DNA of 60,000 bases from Chrysomallon squamiferum (taxonomy: Eukaryota; Mollusca; Gastropoda; Neomphalida; Peltospiridae), in NCBI GenBank assembly GCA_012295275.1, contig CM022676.1, positions 16,093,207 through 16,153,206 on the forward strand, written 5' to 3'. The position numbers were made by a program, and so were the translations under genes. Below the pieces are notes generated by a model. It searched no databases and had not been told where the DNA came from. It saw only the letters and a program-made list of their open reading frames with translations. This document shows, in pieces, positions 27,975 to 41,100 of the stretch. Every line of letters starts with the position of its first letter. Position 1 is the stretch's first letter.

Positions 27975-29603
27975 TATTATTATTATTATTTTCATTGTCA
28001 TTATTATTATTATTATTATTATTGTTCTTATTATCATTACTGTTATTATTATTATTATCCATATTACTATTATTATTTGATTTTCACGGTAAACGAAGGG
28101 AAACCTGACATCAAAGATTTGCTATTTAATTTTCTGAAATACTCTTCACCTTTGCCTCTTTTCATGATTTCAATTTCCTGTGAATATAATTAATTGAATT
28201 TTAATGCCAAATGCATTTTACTTGTGTTCAGTCCTGTCTAATAATAACAGAAGAAGAAGAAGAAGAAGAAGAAGCAGAAAAGGAGCAAAAAGAAGATAAC
28301 ATTTAACGATAATGTTTATGATTTAAATTTGCTGTGAATCTAATTCACAGAATTTGAATATGTGATGTATTTCATTGGTTTGTCGATAAGCGATGTTCGT
28401 TCCAGTCTATTAATAACTCAAGAACATGAAGAAAACAACGCTCAAATAATTAGATTTATCTGATTACATTTATTATCTTTATCTTCATTTTATATAGTAC
28501 ATTATTGTTGTTGTTGTCTTTCTCGTTATTATTGTTATTCAGCTGTTAGTATTATTTATCTTGAATGTTCATAAAGGTAAATGATTTTATATTTTCGTAT
28601 TTATTTCTCCACTTAAGCGCTGAGATTGTATTAACAATACATTTTTCATATCATAGTGAATAAGATCCGAGTATACCTCTGCGTAATTCGTGCAGCAGTG
28701 ACAGACTATTTTTATTTTACGTAAATACGCAGCAAATGTGTACTTGCTATGTTGGTTATGTCAGTATCGTCTCAGCATCAATACATATCTGAAAAACGAA
28801 AATAGCGTTATCAAATCATATTTACGTAAGCCTTTAACGTTCTGTAACATAAAACAGACAAATATACATATAGAAGCACAGCAATTACCACTAATGTAAA
28901 ACGGTCCTGTGTATACAGAGAATCATCGAAACCGGAATGTACTAAACGCACAATTTTCCTCCGAGAAATTTCATAAAAGTTATCGCCAGTCAGTGTTTCA
29001 CAAGTATAAACCATTATTATTTGTTTAGCATGCACAAACAGTCGCTACATTTTAACATATTTAATGTCTGAATGTCCACCCTTTCATTAAATGCCAATCA
29101 TATCCAATCGTTATCTTTTGTCTGTTTGTTCCTTTATGGATTGCAAAAAGTCGTATCTCTATATAATCCTACAATGTGCACAGCTGGTTTAAGTTTACTC
29201 TGCGAGAAACAACTGATACAATTATTTACTTTTTCGCATCTGTGGGACTTATTAGTGAGTCTTTGATAGACATATTTGTATTCATAATTTTGTTTTCTGT
29301 CTAGCGAATTATATAATATTCTCACAATCCTTATTTTATGATTCCCAAATAAACCAGAATGTTTGATACATTTCATATTATGTAAGGTATGATATTACAG
29401 TAATATTTATTGAGCTATAGTGTATATTAGGTTTATAAATTCATATTCCTACGGTTATTCAATGTTTCGCTGATTAGTGTCAGAAAATGGGAGCAACTAC
29501 AGGTCATTATGATTAAGATTATAATTATTATTATTATTATTAATATTATTAAAATTATTATTTACTTATTTATTTCTCTGTTTCTATGTTTCTTTTTAGT
29601 CAC

Positions 29604-29611
29604 TGACGTCA
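29604..29611. promoter_or_regulatory. CRE octamer in family M repeat, copy 2
   Basis: TGACGTCA in the same context as at 26,884 and 34,806. Confidence 0.3.
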
Positions 29612-29883
29612 GACATTTTGTATTTTATTTTTTTGTTATTATGAATATAATATTTGGACGTAAGCCAGCTCTACAATAATGGAAAGCAACGTCAAAGAGA
29701 ACAGTTCTGTGCGAATGTTTGCATGTATTTTTTATGTGCGTAAGCGCATATAAGAAATGAGAGATAAACAGAGAGAGATGCATTATGTTTCATTATATTT
29801 TACTTTCCGTGAGAATTTGTTACAACTTAACTACATCTATATGCATTTATTAGCGTTTTATCAATTTAATATTTAATTCCAAC

Positions 29884-29967
29884 CTGAAATTCATGCCCTG
29901 TAAGCGACATGAACACCACAGACACTGTTAGCAACAACAGCAATCTCACCACCACATCGTGTACCAT
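29884..29967 (-). CDS. Signal-peptide-like first exon, family M, copy 2
   Basis: Opens MVHDVVVRLLLLLTVSVVFM and ends SLTGHEFQ. It is the same length as copy 1 with one Leu-to-Phe difference near the end of the core. The ATG and donor (CAG|GTTGGA, weaker than GTATGA) are retained. The near absence of amino-acid change between copies suggests recent duplication or constraint. Confidence 0.42.
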
Positions 29968-30180
29968 GATGTTTTGTGGCTGCAACAAAATAATCAGAAT
30001 AGTTTTAATCTTACTGTTCAAGTCTTTATTTTTATTCAAAAGTAAAACTGGTTATAATATATACGTTCAGTATGAGATTTTTTATTTAGACTTAGGATAA
30101 TGTTTTTATTATCCATTACTGCCCCAGAAAACAACTGATAATATCTGAAACTGGGCCCTGGATTATGGTTAATAATCATT

Positions 30181-30181
30181 A

Positions 30182-30222
<41 letters not shown>
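30181..30222. repeat. (ATT)n microsatellite
   Basis: ATT array followed by (AT)n and poly-T. The homologous position in the next unit (35,427-35,520) has a much longer array. Confidence 0.9.
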
Positions 30223-30237
<15 letters not shown>

Positions 30238-31405
30238 TTTTTTTTTAACTTTTTTGTAAGCACATAAATATATAGCAATATAATCATAATGTAAAGTTAA
30301 ATACAAATACGAATTTAATAACAGATAGAGGGACACAGAGAGGGACAGGTAGAGACAGAGACAGAGAGAGAGAGGAGATATTATGAGGATGAATATATTA
30401 AAAAGAAAGTATCGATAATGTAATGTTGTTTATGATAATGAGATGACGATGATGATAGTGATGATGATGATGAAACAAGTAAAAGTACTAACCAAATAAA
30501 AAATGGTTTAACTCAAGGTACACAAAGTTAATAAAAATAAATTAACAGACACTCAAGTCACCTTTGTGGTCACTAGGCATAGAGTCAGAATCATGATCAC
30601 TGAAATCCCAGCTGCCATTTTATGGCTTAATTTTATCTAAAATTGTGCATTTGTCTACCTGTTATGAAACATTTCTCCGTTAAAACATTACAGGTTACCT
30701 AAAGATAATGTCAAGATGCTTTCCTTTCCGAAATTTCAGTATACCAAGACCAACCTATGAAGTTAAATCTGCCAGGTGTCAATTATGCACTTGAGATAAA
30801 ACTAGTGGACAAAGGTATATGTGGATGTTATTTACCAGGATCAAATATGTTACTGTGGCTTAGAGCACAGCAGAGTATTCTAAGCTACTGTCACATCTCA
30901 ATAAATTAACGTGTGTGTCTCTGTTTGCTAAGCTGTGTGCATGTCATTGTCTACATGTTTGTGTGTTTCTGTGTGTTTTTATATGCTTGCCGAAATTTAT
31001 GATAAAATGTGCTGATGGAGAAAAGTAATATAAATATATTCTGCATACTACTAAATTGGCTCATCGACTATTAGGACAATTCCACGGTTTCAAGATTCAG
31101 AAGGGTTTGATATCCTAGCAGCTGTCATGACTACTAAATGGGTTCCCCACAAATATTGTGTACTGCCTCTGATGATAAAAGCATTTTATTGCATGATCAA
31201 GATCATGATGTAATCTACTGACTTATCTAAACATTCAGAACTATTAAAAATCAAACCGAAGTTTCCCAGGATTTACCACTGTTTTGTTATAGTAGTATCA
31301 TGGTAATTCCCGTCATGAATGAGCTTTACCTCTCTGGAAAAGAGTTCAGTAGCAGACTGTACAGAACAACCTTTTTTGTTCTTTTTTCTTCTATTTTATT
31401 TACTA

Positions 31406-31468
<63 letters not shown>

Positions 31469-32473
31469 TTGTTTTTATTTGTTGTAAATAGTCAAGGAAA
31501 TAAGCAAAAAGGCTATACTGAAAAATTATGTGTGATTATCAGGATCCTTGTGGTAATGAGCGAAAGCGCTTTTTCTACTAAATATATTTAATCACAATAA
31601 TTAAAATAAAGAATGATTTTTTTCTTCTTCTTTTTTTTTTTTTTAATCCACCTGTTCATAATACAGAAATGTTGAGACAGGAATCCCATAACCACACAAT
31701 ACCTCTAATATTTTTGTTAGCAATGAAACGATAGCATGCGCTTCACCACTGATATAATAACACAGACCACAGATCACATTAAAAGAAAACAGATGAGATT
31801 GTGTTTTTAAAACAGTTGGAAAATATAGTAGGAATTAAGAAGCTCTCGGTATTGTTCGTATTCTGCAAAGATCAAACAAATATCCATTCATAATTTTAAT
31901 AATCAATTAGCAAGAACAAAGAGAGAAGGGAGAGGATTATACTAAAATTCATATTCATTAATTGTTTAATAGTTAAGATTCAGCCTGCGCCTATACTGCG
32001 TATCGTAGTCACATTCAGTGCTATTCTGATCAATATCATGATTTTTGATCGTTGATGAACCAATTATTTATGTGTGTTTTATATTCAATAATCAAAAGAT
32101 ATTTATATCTCAAATCCTGAATTCGCTTAAAAATGTAAGATAATTGATTGAATCAACATAGATTTTCATATTAGAATAGCCAAACAAGTGAATCAGTGTT
32201 CACTTAATCTCTATCAAACACACTCACAAACACACACACACACACACACTATCACACCCACTATCACACTTACCTTATATTAGTTTGGGTTTCTGAGAAT
32301 ACACACTGACAAACTATTTTAAATAAATAAATAAGTAAAGATAGACGTGATATTGGCAGATATATGCACGGGGTATGTAAATTCGTCGATAAACAGACAT
32401 GAATAACTAACATACGTCCTTTGCCTTTATGTCATACTGACATGCGCTACTTGTAATCTTGCAACGAGCTGTG

Positions 32474-32480
32474 TATATAA
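32474..32480 (+). promoter_or_regulatory. TATA box of first-exon family P, copy 2
   Basis: TATATAA (followed by AG) lies 51 bases before the TTG/ATG region of the exon at 32,531, in the same context as at 2,098. Confidence 0.55.
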
Positions 32481-32530
32481 AGAAAGGAATCAGGATGTAA
32501 ATCACAGTAGTTGTGTTTGATCCAGACAAA

Positions 32531-32615
32531 ATGATCTGTATAGTTTTTATAAAAGAAATGTCTTTCTTTCAGTGTATATGGATTTACTCATTTCTAATAT
32601 CTACAGTCGTTTCAG
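32531..32615 (+). CDS. Signal-peptide-like first exon, family P, copy 2
   Basis: Opens MICIVFIKEMSFFQ, continues with WIYSFLISTVVS and ends in phase 1 at CAG|GTATGT. ATG, donor and TATA box are all intact. It is the nearest intact phase-1 signal exon upstream of gene C (43,040), whose first SRCR exon needs a phase-1 donor; joining the two gives an in-frame Val. That join spans more than 10 kb and is only an inference. Read through without splicing, the frame stays open to 32,779. Confidence 0.45.
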
Positions 32616-33558
32616 GTATGTCAGTATTATTATTTGTTTTATTAATATACGTATTAAGAGTGAACTACTTAAAAATAATGACAATAAAAAGTTGCATTAA
32701 CATGGACAATTCTCGATTAAATCGAATTTCTCTTTTACACTGTCCATTTTATTTAATTCTTAGAACCAGTGAAACATAGAAGTGTGTTCTCAAAATGAGA
32801 ATCGTGGTCTGATGGGTTAAACTGCATGAACAAAAGATTCACTGATAAACTTTCGTATATATGATGTTATTTGCTTAAATGATAAATATATTTCCTTAGT
32901 ATTATTGACCATCGAATTTTAATATTGATATAACAACTTTTCAGGCCTGATATCTGGTAATCAGTGAGTCCTTTTGGATGAAACGATTTCATTCGAAAGC
33001 TACGTTGATAGGGATTCCAAATGCGCCGTTATTTCCTTTATATGTACAAACAAACTTTGGAACCTTTTTCACCTTTTATCTGACCTTACATTTGACTTTT
33101 TACTACTTGATCTTGAAATAGCCTCACAATAAAAAAGTTGCAGAATCTATAATATTTTGAGTTCAGTAGTAAAATAAAAGTTATAGAGATGTGCTGACAT
33201 TATTTAGTGATTTAATACACACACATGTCATGAGGTTACAGTATTGTTGCATGCAGCTTATGTTATTTTGCTGCATTGTTATATTACGGCTAAAATATAA
33301 TGTGGCTGGTGAATTTGACCTGGAATGAAACTCTGTCATATTTTATTACATTCTATGTCGCTTACTCTTGAGATTATCATGTCTACTCTTCTAACTTCAC
33401 CTTCCTTATTAAATTACACCGCTATAGAACAAAACAAAACAAAAAAAAAACTACACATCAATATGATTATGATACTAACAATAATAATAATAATATAAAT
33501 AACAACCACTTAAATAAATAAAACGCAGTAAATAAATAATAAACGCATATAATTAATA

Positions 33559-33559
<1 letters not shown>

Positions 33560-33598
<39 letters not shown>
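33560..33598. repeat. (TA)n microsatellite
   Basis: TA run directly before the unit marker at 33,601, at the junction between two tandem units. Confidence 0.9.
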
Positions 33599-33604
<6 letters not shown>

Positions 33605-34805
33605 CATCGAAACCGGAATGTACGAAACGGACTATTTTCCTCCGAGAAATATCATGAAAGTTCTCGCCAGTCGGTGTGTCACAAGTATACACCATTATTA
33701 TTTCTTTAGCTTGGACGAACAGTCGCTACATTTTAACATAACTAATGTCTGAATGTCCACCCTTTCATTAAATGTCAATCACAGCTAATCATTATCTTTT
33801 GTCTGTTTGTTCCTTTATGGATTGCAAAAAGTCGTATCTCTATATAATCCTACAATGTGTATTAAAGTTTCACATCTATGTGACTTATTAGTGAGTCTTT
33901 GACAGACATATTTGTATTCATAATTTTGTTTTCTGTCTAGCGAATTATATAATATTATCACAATCCTTATTTTATGATTCCCAAATAAAGCAGAATGTCT
34001 GATACATTTTATATTATTTAAGGTATGATATTACAGTAATATCTATTGTGCTATAGGGTATATTAGGTTTATACATTCATATTCTTACGGTTCTTCAATG
34101 TTTAGCTGATTAGTGTCAGAAAATGGGGCCAACTACGGATCGTTATGATTATTATTATGATTATTATTATTATTATTTACTTATTTATTTCTCTGTTTGT
34201 ATGTTTCTTTTTAGTCACTGCCGTCAGACACTTTGTATTGTATTTTTTTAATTTGTTTATTATCAATATAATATTTGGACTTCAGCCAACTCTTTCCGTA
34301 TATATTTTACAGCAGAATTTGGACGTAAGCCAGCTCTACAATAATGGACGGTTACTTCGAAGAGAACAGTTCTGTGTGAATGTATGAATGTCTGTGTATG
34401 TGTGTACGCACATCTGTGTGATTTATTAGTGAGTCTTTGACAGACATATTTATAATCATAATTTTGTTTTCTGTGTAGTGAATTATATAATATTCTCACA
34501 ATCTTTTAGATGTCCATTTAAAGCAGAATGTTTGATACATGTTATAATAATAAAGGCATGATATTACAGTTTACATTAGGTTTACAAATTCATATTCTTA
34601 CGGTTCTTGAATGTTTACCTATTAGTGTCAGAAAATGGGGACAACTACGGATCATTATGAGTATTATTATTATTATTATTATTATTATCGTTACCATTAT
34701 TATTATATTATTTACTTAGTTATTGTATTACTACTAGTAGTAGCCCTATTATTATTATATTTATTATTATTATTATTATTTACTTCTTTTTTTTCTGAAA
34801 ATAAC

Positions 34806-34813
34806 TGACGTCA
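34806..34813. promoter_or_regulatory. CRE octamer in family M repeat, copy 3
   Basis: TGACGTCA in the same context as the other two. A fourth repeat at about 34,218 has CTGCCGTCAG, so the site is lost there. Confidence 0.3.
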
Positions 34814-35126
34814 GACATTTTGTATTGTATTTGTTGTTGTTATAAATATAATATTTGGACCTCAGCCAACTGTTTTGGTATATATTTTATGGCAGTATTT
34901 GGACGTAAGCCAGCTCTACAATAATGGAAAGTTACGTCGAAGAGAACAGTTCTGTGCGAATGTATGAATGTTTTTGTATCTGTGTATGCGCATATAACAA
35001 ATGAGAGATAAACAGAGAGAGATATATTATGTGTCATTATATTTTACTTTCCATGAGAATTTCTTACAACTTTACTACATCTATATGTATTTATTAGCGT
35101 TTTATCAATTTAATATTAATTCCTAC

Positions 35127-35210
35127 CTGAAATTCATGCCCTGTAAGCGACATCAACACCACAGACACTGTTAGCAACAGCAGCAGCCTCACCACCACAT
35201 CGTGTACCGT
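35127..35210 (-). pseudogene. Family M first exon, copy 3, start codon lost
   Basis: It aligns with copies 1 and 2 over all 28 codons (VHDVVVRLLLLLTVSVVLM, SLTGHEFQ) and has a good donor (CAG|GTAGGA). The ATG has become ACG. An upstream in-frame ATG at 35,282 would give a longer N-terminus, but that has no support in the other copies. Confidence 0.5.
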
Positions 35211-35424
35211 GATGGGTTGTGCCTCCAACAAAAAAATCAGAATAATTTTAATTTTACTGTTCAAGTGTTTACTTTTATTCAAAACAAAAATAGGTTATAA
35301 TATGTACATTCTGTATGAGATTTTTGATTTAGACTTAGTATAATATTTTTATTATTCATTACTCTCCCAGAAAACAACTGATAATATCTGAAATTGGGCC
35401 CTGGATTATGGTTAATAATAATTA

Positions 35425-35426
<2 letters not shown>

Positions 35427-35482
<56 letters not shown>

Positions 35483-35486
35483 TTTA

Positions 35487-35519
<33 letters not shown>

Positions 35520-35520
35520 T
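35427..35520. repeat. (ATT)n microsatellite, long
   Basis: About 90 bases of ATT trinucleotides with one TTT interruption, followed by poly-T. Confidence 0.95.
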
Positions 35521-35649
35521 TTTTTTTTTTGGAAACACATAAATATATAAAAATATAATTATAATGTTAATGTAAATAGAAAAACGGATTTAATAACAGA
35601 GGGACACATAGAGGGACATACAGAGACAGATAGAGAGAGACAAAAGCAT

Positions 35650-36800
35650 AGAGAGATTATGAGGATGAAGGGATTAAAAACAAAGTATCGATAGTGTAAT
35701 GTTGTTTATGATAATGAGATGACGATGATGATAGTATCATGATGAAACAAGTACAAGTATTACAGAAATCAAAATGGTTTAATGAAAATAATAACAATAA
35801 TAATAATATAAATAACAAGACCGTCAATAAATAAATAAATAAATAAATAGTAATTAGAAATAATAACGTAAAAAAAGAAAAAAATGAAATATGTTCGCTA
35901 ACATAAGAGGAAGTAATATATGGTGTCACGCCGTAAAGATAAAATCGTTTTAATGCATGATCAAGATCGTAATGTGGATTCGATGATTTGTCTAATGATT
36001 TACAGACACAGAAAATAATTCGGAAGGGACGAAGGCTTTACCATTGTCATCATCATTTCCCTACCTGCGTAATTCCCATCATGAATAAGCTGAACCTCTC
36101 TAGGAATGTGTTCATTATCATACTGTACAACAGACGCAATTAATTTTATAAAAAAGCAGATCCTGATGAATTGTGGGTAAAATGTCGTGTTGTACCAAAG
36201 ATGTTGAATGACTAAAAGTGAAGACAAGACTTTTTTGACTTACATATTCTCACAACAAAGATCATGAACAGGAATCCCGGAGTCACAATCAAACTGTAAC
36301 ATGAGCTTTACCACTGATACAACATCACAGATCTCTGCACCTGAGCAGCATCACCTTTGTCAGAAAACATGAGTTCGTGTCTTTAAAGAATTGAAAGGTT
36401 GACAACTATGTGATAGAAATGAATAATGTTTGGTATATTTAGCTACCATTCATAATTACAATAATAATTTAAGATGTTTTCTTTATAAATGAAGGGACAG
36501 GATTATACTATAATAAAATAATTTGGTTATTTAATGATTAGAGTATGTTGATAATAGCTTCAGCATGTGCCCTTGTTGATAAATCATTAATAAGACGATT
36601 ATTTTATAGTTATGAACTAATAATTTCTGAACATGCTGCATTCAAGACACTAAAATCATTTATTCGCTGAAGAATGTATTGAAATTAACTGAATAAGTGC
36701 AGATGTTAACAGGAAAATATCCAGGGTTTTGAATATACAAACAACAAAACACAAAAACACGTACCTGCACCTAATTTTAGTTTACATTTTTCAAGTATAC
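35650..36800. repeat. Partial, diverged copy of the 3-kb duplication
   Basis: Begins with 'gattatgaggatgaa' and 'caaagtatcgatag' as at 1 and 30,383. It later matches around 'gcatgatcaagatc' (about 35,956; compare about 815) and 'tcagcatgtgcc' (about 36,560; compare about 8,855). The promoter and first-exon part is missing or unrecognisable at its expected place. Confidence 0.65.
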
Positions 36801-37274
36801 ATAAGTTATACAATTTATAATAAACAAATAAATAAATAACAAAATAACACTGAAATAATGAAATGTATCTTATAACCTTCATTATTTTTTCTTCATGTTT
36901 TATAGCAAATTAGTATTCTTTTTGTTGTTGTTGTAGTTGTTTGTATCATTAAACAGCTGCTATTATTTATCTCCTCGTGAATGTTGATAAACGTAAATTA
37001 TTTCTTATTTTCCTGTTTGTTTCCAATTTTATGTGCAGAGACTCTATTAACAACGAACTTTTCAGATCGTCGTAAACAAAACCCTGAAATACTCTTGTGT
37101 GACTTAGCATTTTTATCTGACATAACAAACAAACATTCATTTGTTTACCTTTTAGTTGATATACTCGTCATCTGAATATCGTCCGAGCACTATGATATGT
37201 GCCTGGCAATGTTTGATAAATGAAATCTATATTTTATAATTGTCTTTACGCATATTGTAACGTTCTGAAATCAG

Positions 37275-37306
<32 letters not shown>

Positions 37307-37637
37307 GCAAGTAATTAACATAAATCGAAATAGTCTTATTTATATATATATATAATCATTATCGAAACCTTTAAGTACTAAAAGGACTCTTTCTCCGTAA
37401 AATGTAATAAAACACTTAAAATACAACTTTTGTTCAGTTATTAAGTAAACTTCAAAACTGTTTTACACAAGTACACACCTGTAGTAGTTCATACATTTTA
37501 ATATGTCTATCATCTCTCTGTTTGTCTCATTATGAATTGACAAATAATTACATCTAGAATAATCCTTTCAATATGCAGAGCTGGATTCAGTTAGCTTTTC
37601 TGTTACACAATTAAACAGCGTCAGTCAACATGCTGTG

Positions 37638-37760
37638 TGTATAAAGGAGGAATCCACATCCAAATTAAAGTAGTTGCGTTACACAGACACAAACTGATCT
37701 GTTCAGTTTTCAAACAAGAAATGTCTTTATTTTGATTTATTTACTTGATATACCTATAAT
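37638..37760 (+). pseudogene. Decayed promoter and family P first exon
   Basis: TGTATAAA is followed by 'ttaaagtagttgcgtt' and 'gatctgttcagttttcaaacaagaaatg', matching the intact copies. The start codon is CTG in place of ATG, and later bases have diverged. Confidence 0.45.
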
Positions 37761-38236
37761 CGATTAAGCAGATACAATTTAGCGAACTAATTAGGTCCGA
37801 ATAAACAGTTTTAAAATCTCAGGAACGGTAGATGGCACCCGGAATTGTCTATAGGGAGACTTGTGTATACGGTTGTTAAAAGGAAGTGTAATAAGCAATG
37901 GACGTAATTATTCTCTTGTAAACGAACCTTCAAAAGTGTGTTGCACAATTACATACGACTATTGTGTGTTTAGTATAGACGAACTGTCCATACATTTTAA
38001 TATACTTAATGTCTGGCTACCCTTTACTGAATTGTCAACCATGCGGACACTTGTATTAACTTAGCTATTATTTATTTAGATTGCGACAAACAATCGATGT
38101 AACTAACACTTTTTATGTTCTGTATATGTCCCTTTGTGAATTGTGAAACAGTTGTACCTATAATAATCCTACAATGTACATATTTGAATTCAGTTAGCTG
38201 TCTGATTACAAAATTAAACTTAGCCAATATAATATG

Positions 38237-38370
38237 TATATAAATATAGCAATCGGGATCTAAATCAAAGTAACTGAGTTTGATAGAGACAAATTAATCT
38301 GATCAGTTTTAAAAGTAAGAAATGTCTTTCTTTGCATATATTTAGATTTATTTGTTTGTTTTAGATATGC
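38237..38370 (+). pseudogene. Decayed promoter and family P first exon
   Basis: TATATAAA at 38,237-38,244 is well kept, followed by the matching leader. The ATG has become TTA and the frame is broken. Confidence 0.45.
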
Positions 38371-41100
38371 CATTTTATTTTTGATGTTTATAGTTATTAA
38401 GAATAAAATATTGAATACTGAATAATAATAATAATAACAATAATAATAATAATAATAATAATAAAAATAATAATAATAATAATAAAATCAGATACATATA
38501 GTAAATTCTGGAATACATCTAATATTTGTGTAAAAGGACAAATCGTAGCACAATTCCACGAATAGTTTGTTTCAATTTATTTGTATTATTGTTCATTTTT
38601 TTTAAATCACGCATTCAACGAGACAAAACAATTATGTTCTAAAATGAAGATCGTGAATTGAAATTTTGAAATATTTGCTTAATATTATTAGCCCTCGAAT
38701 ATTGACACTTTTGCCACAAATAGGTGTGGCTCCAACTTTTCAAACCCTGATATCTAGTTAATCAGTGAGAAGATTTGGATGAAACAGTTTTGCTTGAAAC
38801 CTAATTTCACAGCGATTCCAAGTGCGTAATTATTTTCTTGTCATCTACAACCAAATTTTAGAATCTTTTAACCTGTTATTTGCTCGATTTTGAATTTGAC
38901 TTTGTCACCCACGAAAACGTGAAATGACCTCAAGATATAAAATGTCCAGAATCTATAATATTTGGTGTTTAATAGTAAAATACACTCAAAGTGGAAATGC
39001 TGACCTGAAAATGTTCATTTTGACAGTTTTAGTGATTTAATATATACAAATGCATGATGTTACATTATACTTGAGTAGAGTTTATGTAAATTTACTGCAT
39101 AGTTGTAATACTTCTAAAATCTAATATGGTGAAGTTAAAATTGTATTTTTATTTTTCTTCGGGAATTTGACCTGGAATTTAATTTAATCATATTATATTG
39201 TAATTTTAAGTATTCTTTGTTATTTATTCTTCAGATTGTCACTTATATTCCTCTAGTTGTACATTTTCGTTTACTAGTTTAATACTGTAATAATAAAATA
39301 AAAAGTATATATATTAAAAAGAAAATACAAAAAAGCCATGTATCATCAAATAAATAATTTAAGTGTTTGTACTTCTTGGAAAAAAGTAGCACTGTTTCTC
39401 TGTATTTTTTGTCTGACATTCATCTCTCTGGTGTGAAGACAGATGACTCGTTTTGCTGTCTAAAGTGTTTGTTTTTATTGATTTATTTATTTATTTATAA
39501 CTGATGTTCAGGACATACAAATTCAGCAACCGCCTAGCAACATCATGTCACACAAGTAATTTGTGTTATGGGGCGAAATCCAAGATGACCGCTACCGAAT
39601 CTGTGTTTATAACTTGGTAACTAGATCTGAGAGAAACATGACTGAAAGGTCGTTTGATACTTTTCAGAGATAAAGAATCTAATTGTCTATGACTTCCCTA
39701 AGAACAAAAGGAAAAAAAAAAAAAAAGAAAAAAATGATAATGAAAAGAAGAGAAACTAATACGGCACCCATAAATAGATATCACTGTTTTGAGTCAAATT
39801 AAAGTGTTGTACGCCTTTGATTAAACTAAAGATCTTGTCATGTTGAGCATAGGTTAATAACTAAGAGATAAATAAGGAACACTAAATTATTGATTATTGT
39901 ATTTATTCTGGTTCACATACACTAATTTCGTACATTTTTACTGTCATCTAATGAATGAAGATATTATTATAGGTCATAGATATTGTTGTTGTTGTTGTTG
40001 TTGCTTTTAGAAGGCTTTCGAATTTTTATTTTTATTTTGTGTTTCTTTTTAATGTTTTTTTTTTTTTTTACCCTCTGCGTCGTTTGTATTTTCTTGATTG
40101 TCTCCATTTTGTAATGTTTGTGACATGTTTGTTTTTTTCCCGCTTCAGTGGAAGGATATATTCCTGTTAATTATTATTTGCCACACTGTGCTCTGTAACT
40201 TAGTTTATTTGTGACAGTGTTTGTTGAAGTACATCACGGCAAAAACTTTGTAATGAACTGCTGGAATCTATCTAGATGTTACGGTAGCAGTAATGAATTA
40301 GTAATAAGAAAGATTCATTTGTTACAAAATTAGCTAAATAAGAAAGATTCATTTGTTACAAAATTCATCTTTATACTGAGAGAAAACCAGTTATTAAAAT
40401 GCAAGAACATTTTAAAATAATTTTCACATAAATATAATTTTTTTCTGTGAGAATGTTTCGATTGTTTTAACAGTGAATTTTTCACATCGTCGTAAATAAT
40501 ACCCTGGTATACCTCTATCTATCTCTTGCAGAAGTGGCAGGCTATTTTTATCTGAGCTACATAACAAACTAAAACACACTTGCTATACTGGTTATAGAAG
40601 TATCATGAAGTATACATAGAAATATCTGAAAAAAAAAGAATCGAACATTTTAAAATGATCTTTACGTCTGCTATAACGATCTCGCACATAAAATATGAGA
40701 AAAGGTAGCTACAAAGTAATTAACATTAATCTACAATAGTTGTATGTATGTATAGAATCATCGAAACCGCAAAGTACGAAGCTGACCATTTTCACAAATG
40801 TACGCCAATATTATGTTTAGCATTGACGAATAGTCGCTACACTTTAATATATTTAATGTTTGAGTGTCCAACTTTTTGTTTATTGTCAGTCACATCTAAA
40901 CATTATCCTACAAGGTGCATAGTTGGATTTAATTAGCTGTCTGGTTACAAAATATTTTTATTATTTGTATAGGCTGCGATAAACACTCAATATAATAAAT
41001 GTTTTACACACGGTTATGAATTGTCAAATAGTTACATCCAGAATAATCCTAAAGTGTGCACAGCTTGTCTCTTCGCTCTTTAAATAATAAATATCTTTCT

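Larger units (their letters stand above)
24538..28919. other. No domain-coding gene; repeats and duplicated DNA
   Basis: 24.54-25.43 kb shows only AT-rich DNA with CA/TG-rich stretches. 25.43-25.62 kb is a hairpin repeat. 25.62-25.87 kb is less AT-rich and open on both strands, but I recognise nothing in it. 26.2-27.5 kb belongs to the minus-strand first-exon repeat (family M). 27.5-28.9 kb resembles 4.7-6.8 kb and 40.2-40.75 kb, part of the tandem unit. (ATT)n arrays lie at about 26,210-26,247, 26,740-26,786, 26,815-26,850 and 27,940-28,030. Confidence 0.6.
30383..33440. repeat. Segmental duplication, right copy (about 3 kb)
   Basis: Directly repeats 1-3,090 with few substitutions. It includes the whole TATA box and family P first exon and an (ATT)n array expanded at 31,408-31,467. 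It is the youngest-looking large duplication in the window. Confidence 0.9.
28920..41100. repeat. Tandem array of decayed duplicated units
   Basis: A marker sequence ('gaatcatcgaaaccg' and the 250 bases after it) occurs at about 28,920, 33,601, 37,353 and 40,756, spaced 4.7, 3.8 and 3.4 kb, with a further copy at 6,838. Between markers the units carry, in part, a family M first exon on the minus strand, a copy of the 3-kb duplication with a family P promoter and first exon on the plus strand, and a family Q repeat. Copies differ by deletions and microsatellite expansions. Apart from those first exons I find no protein domain. Confidence 0.75.
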
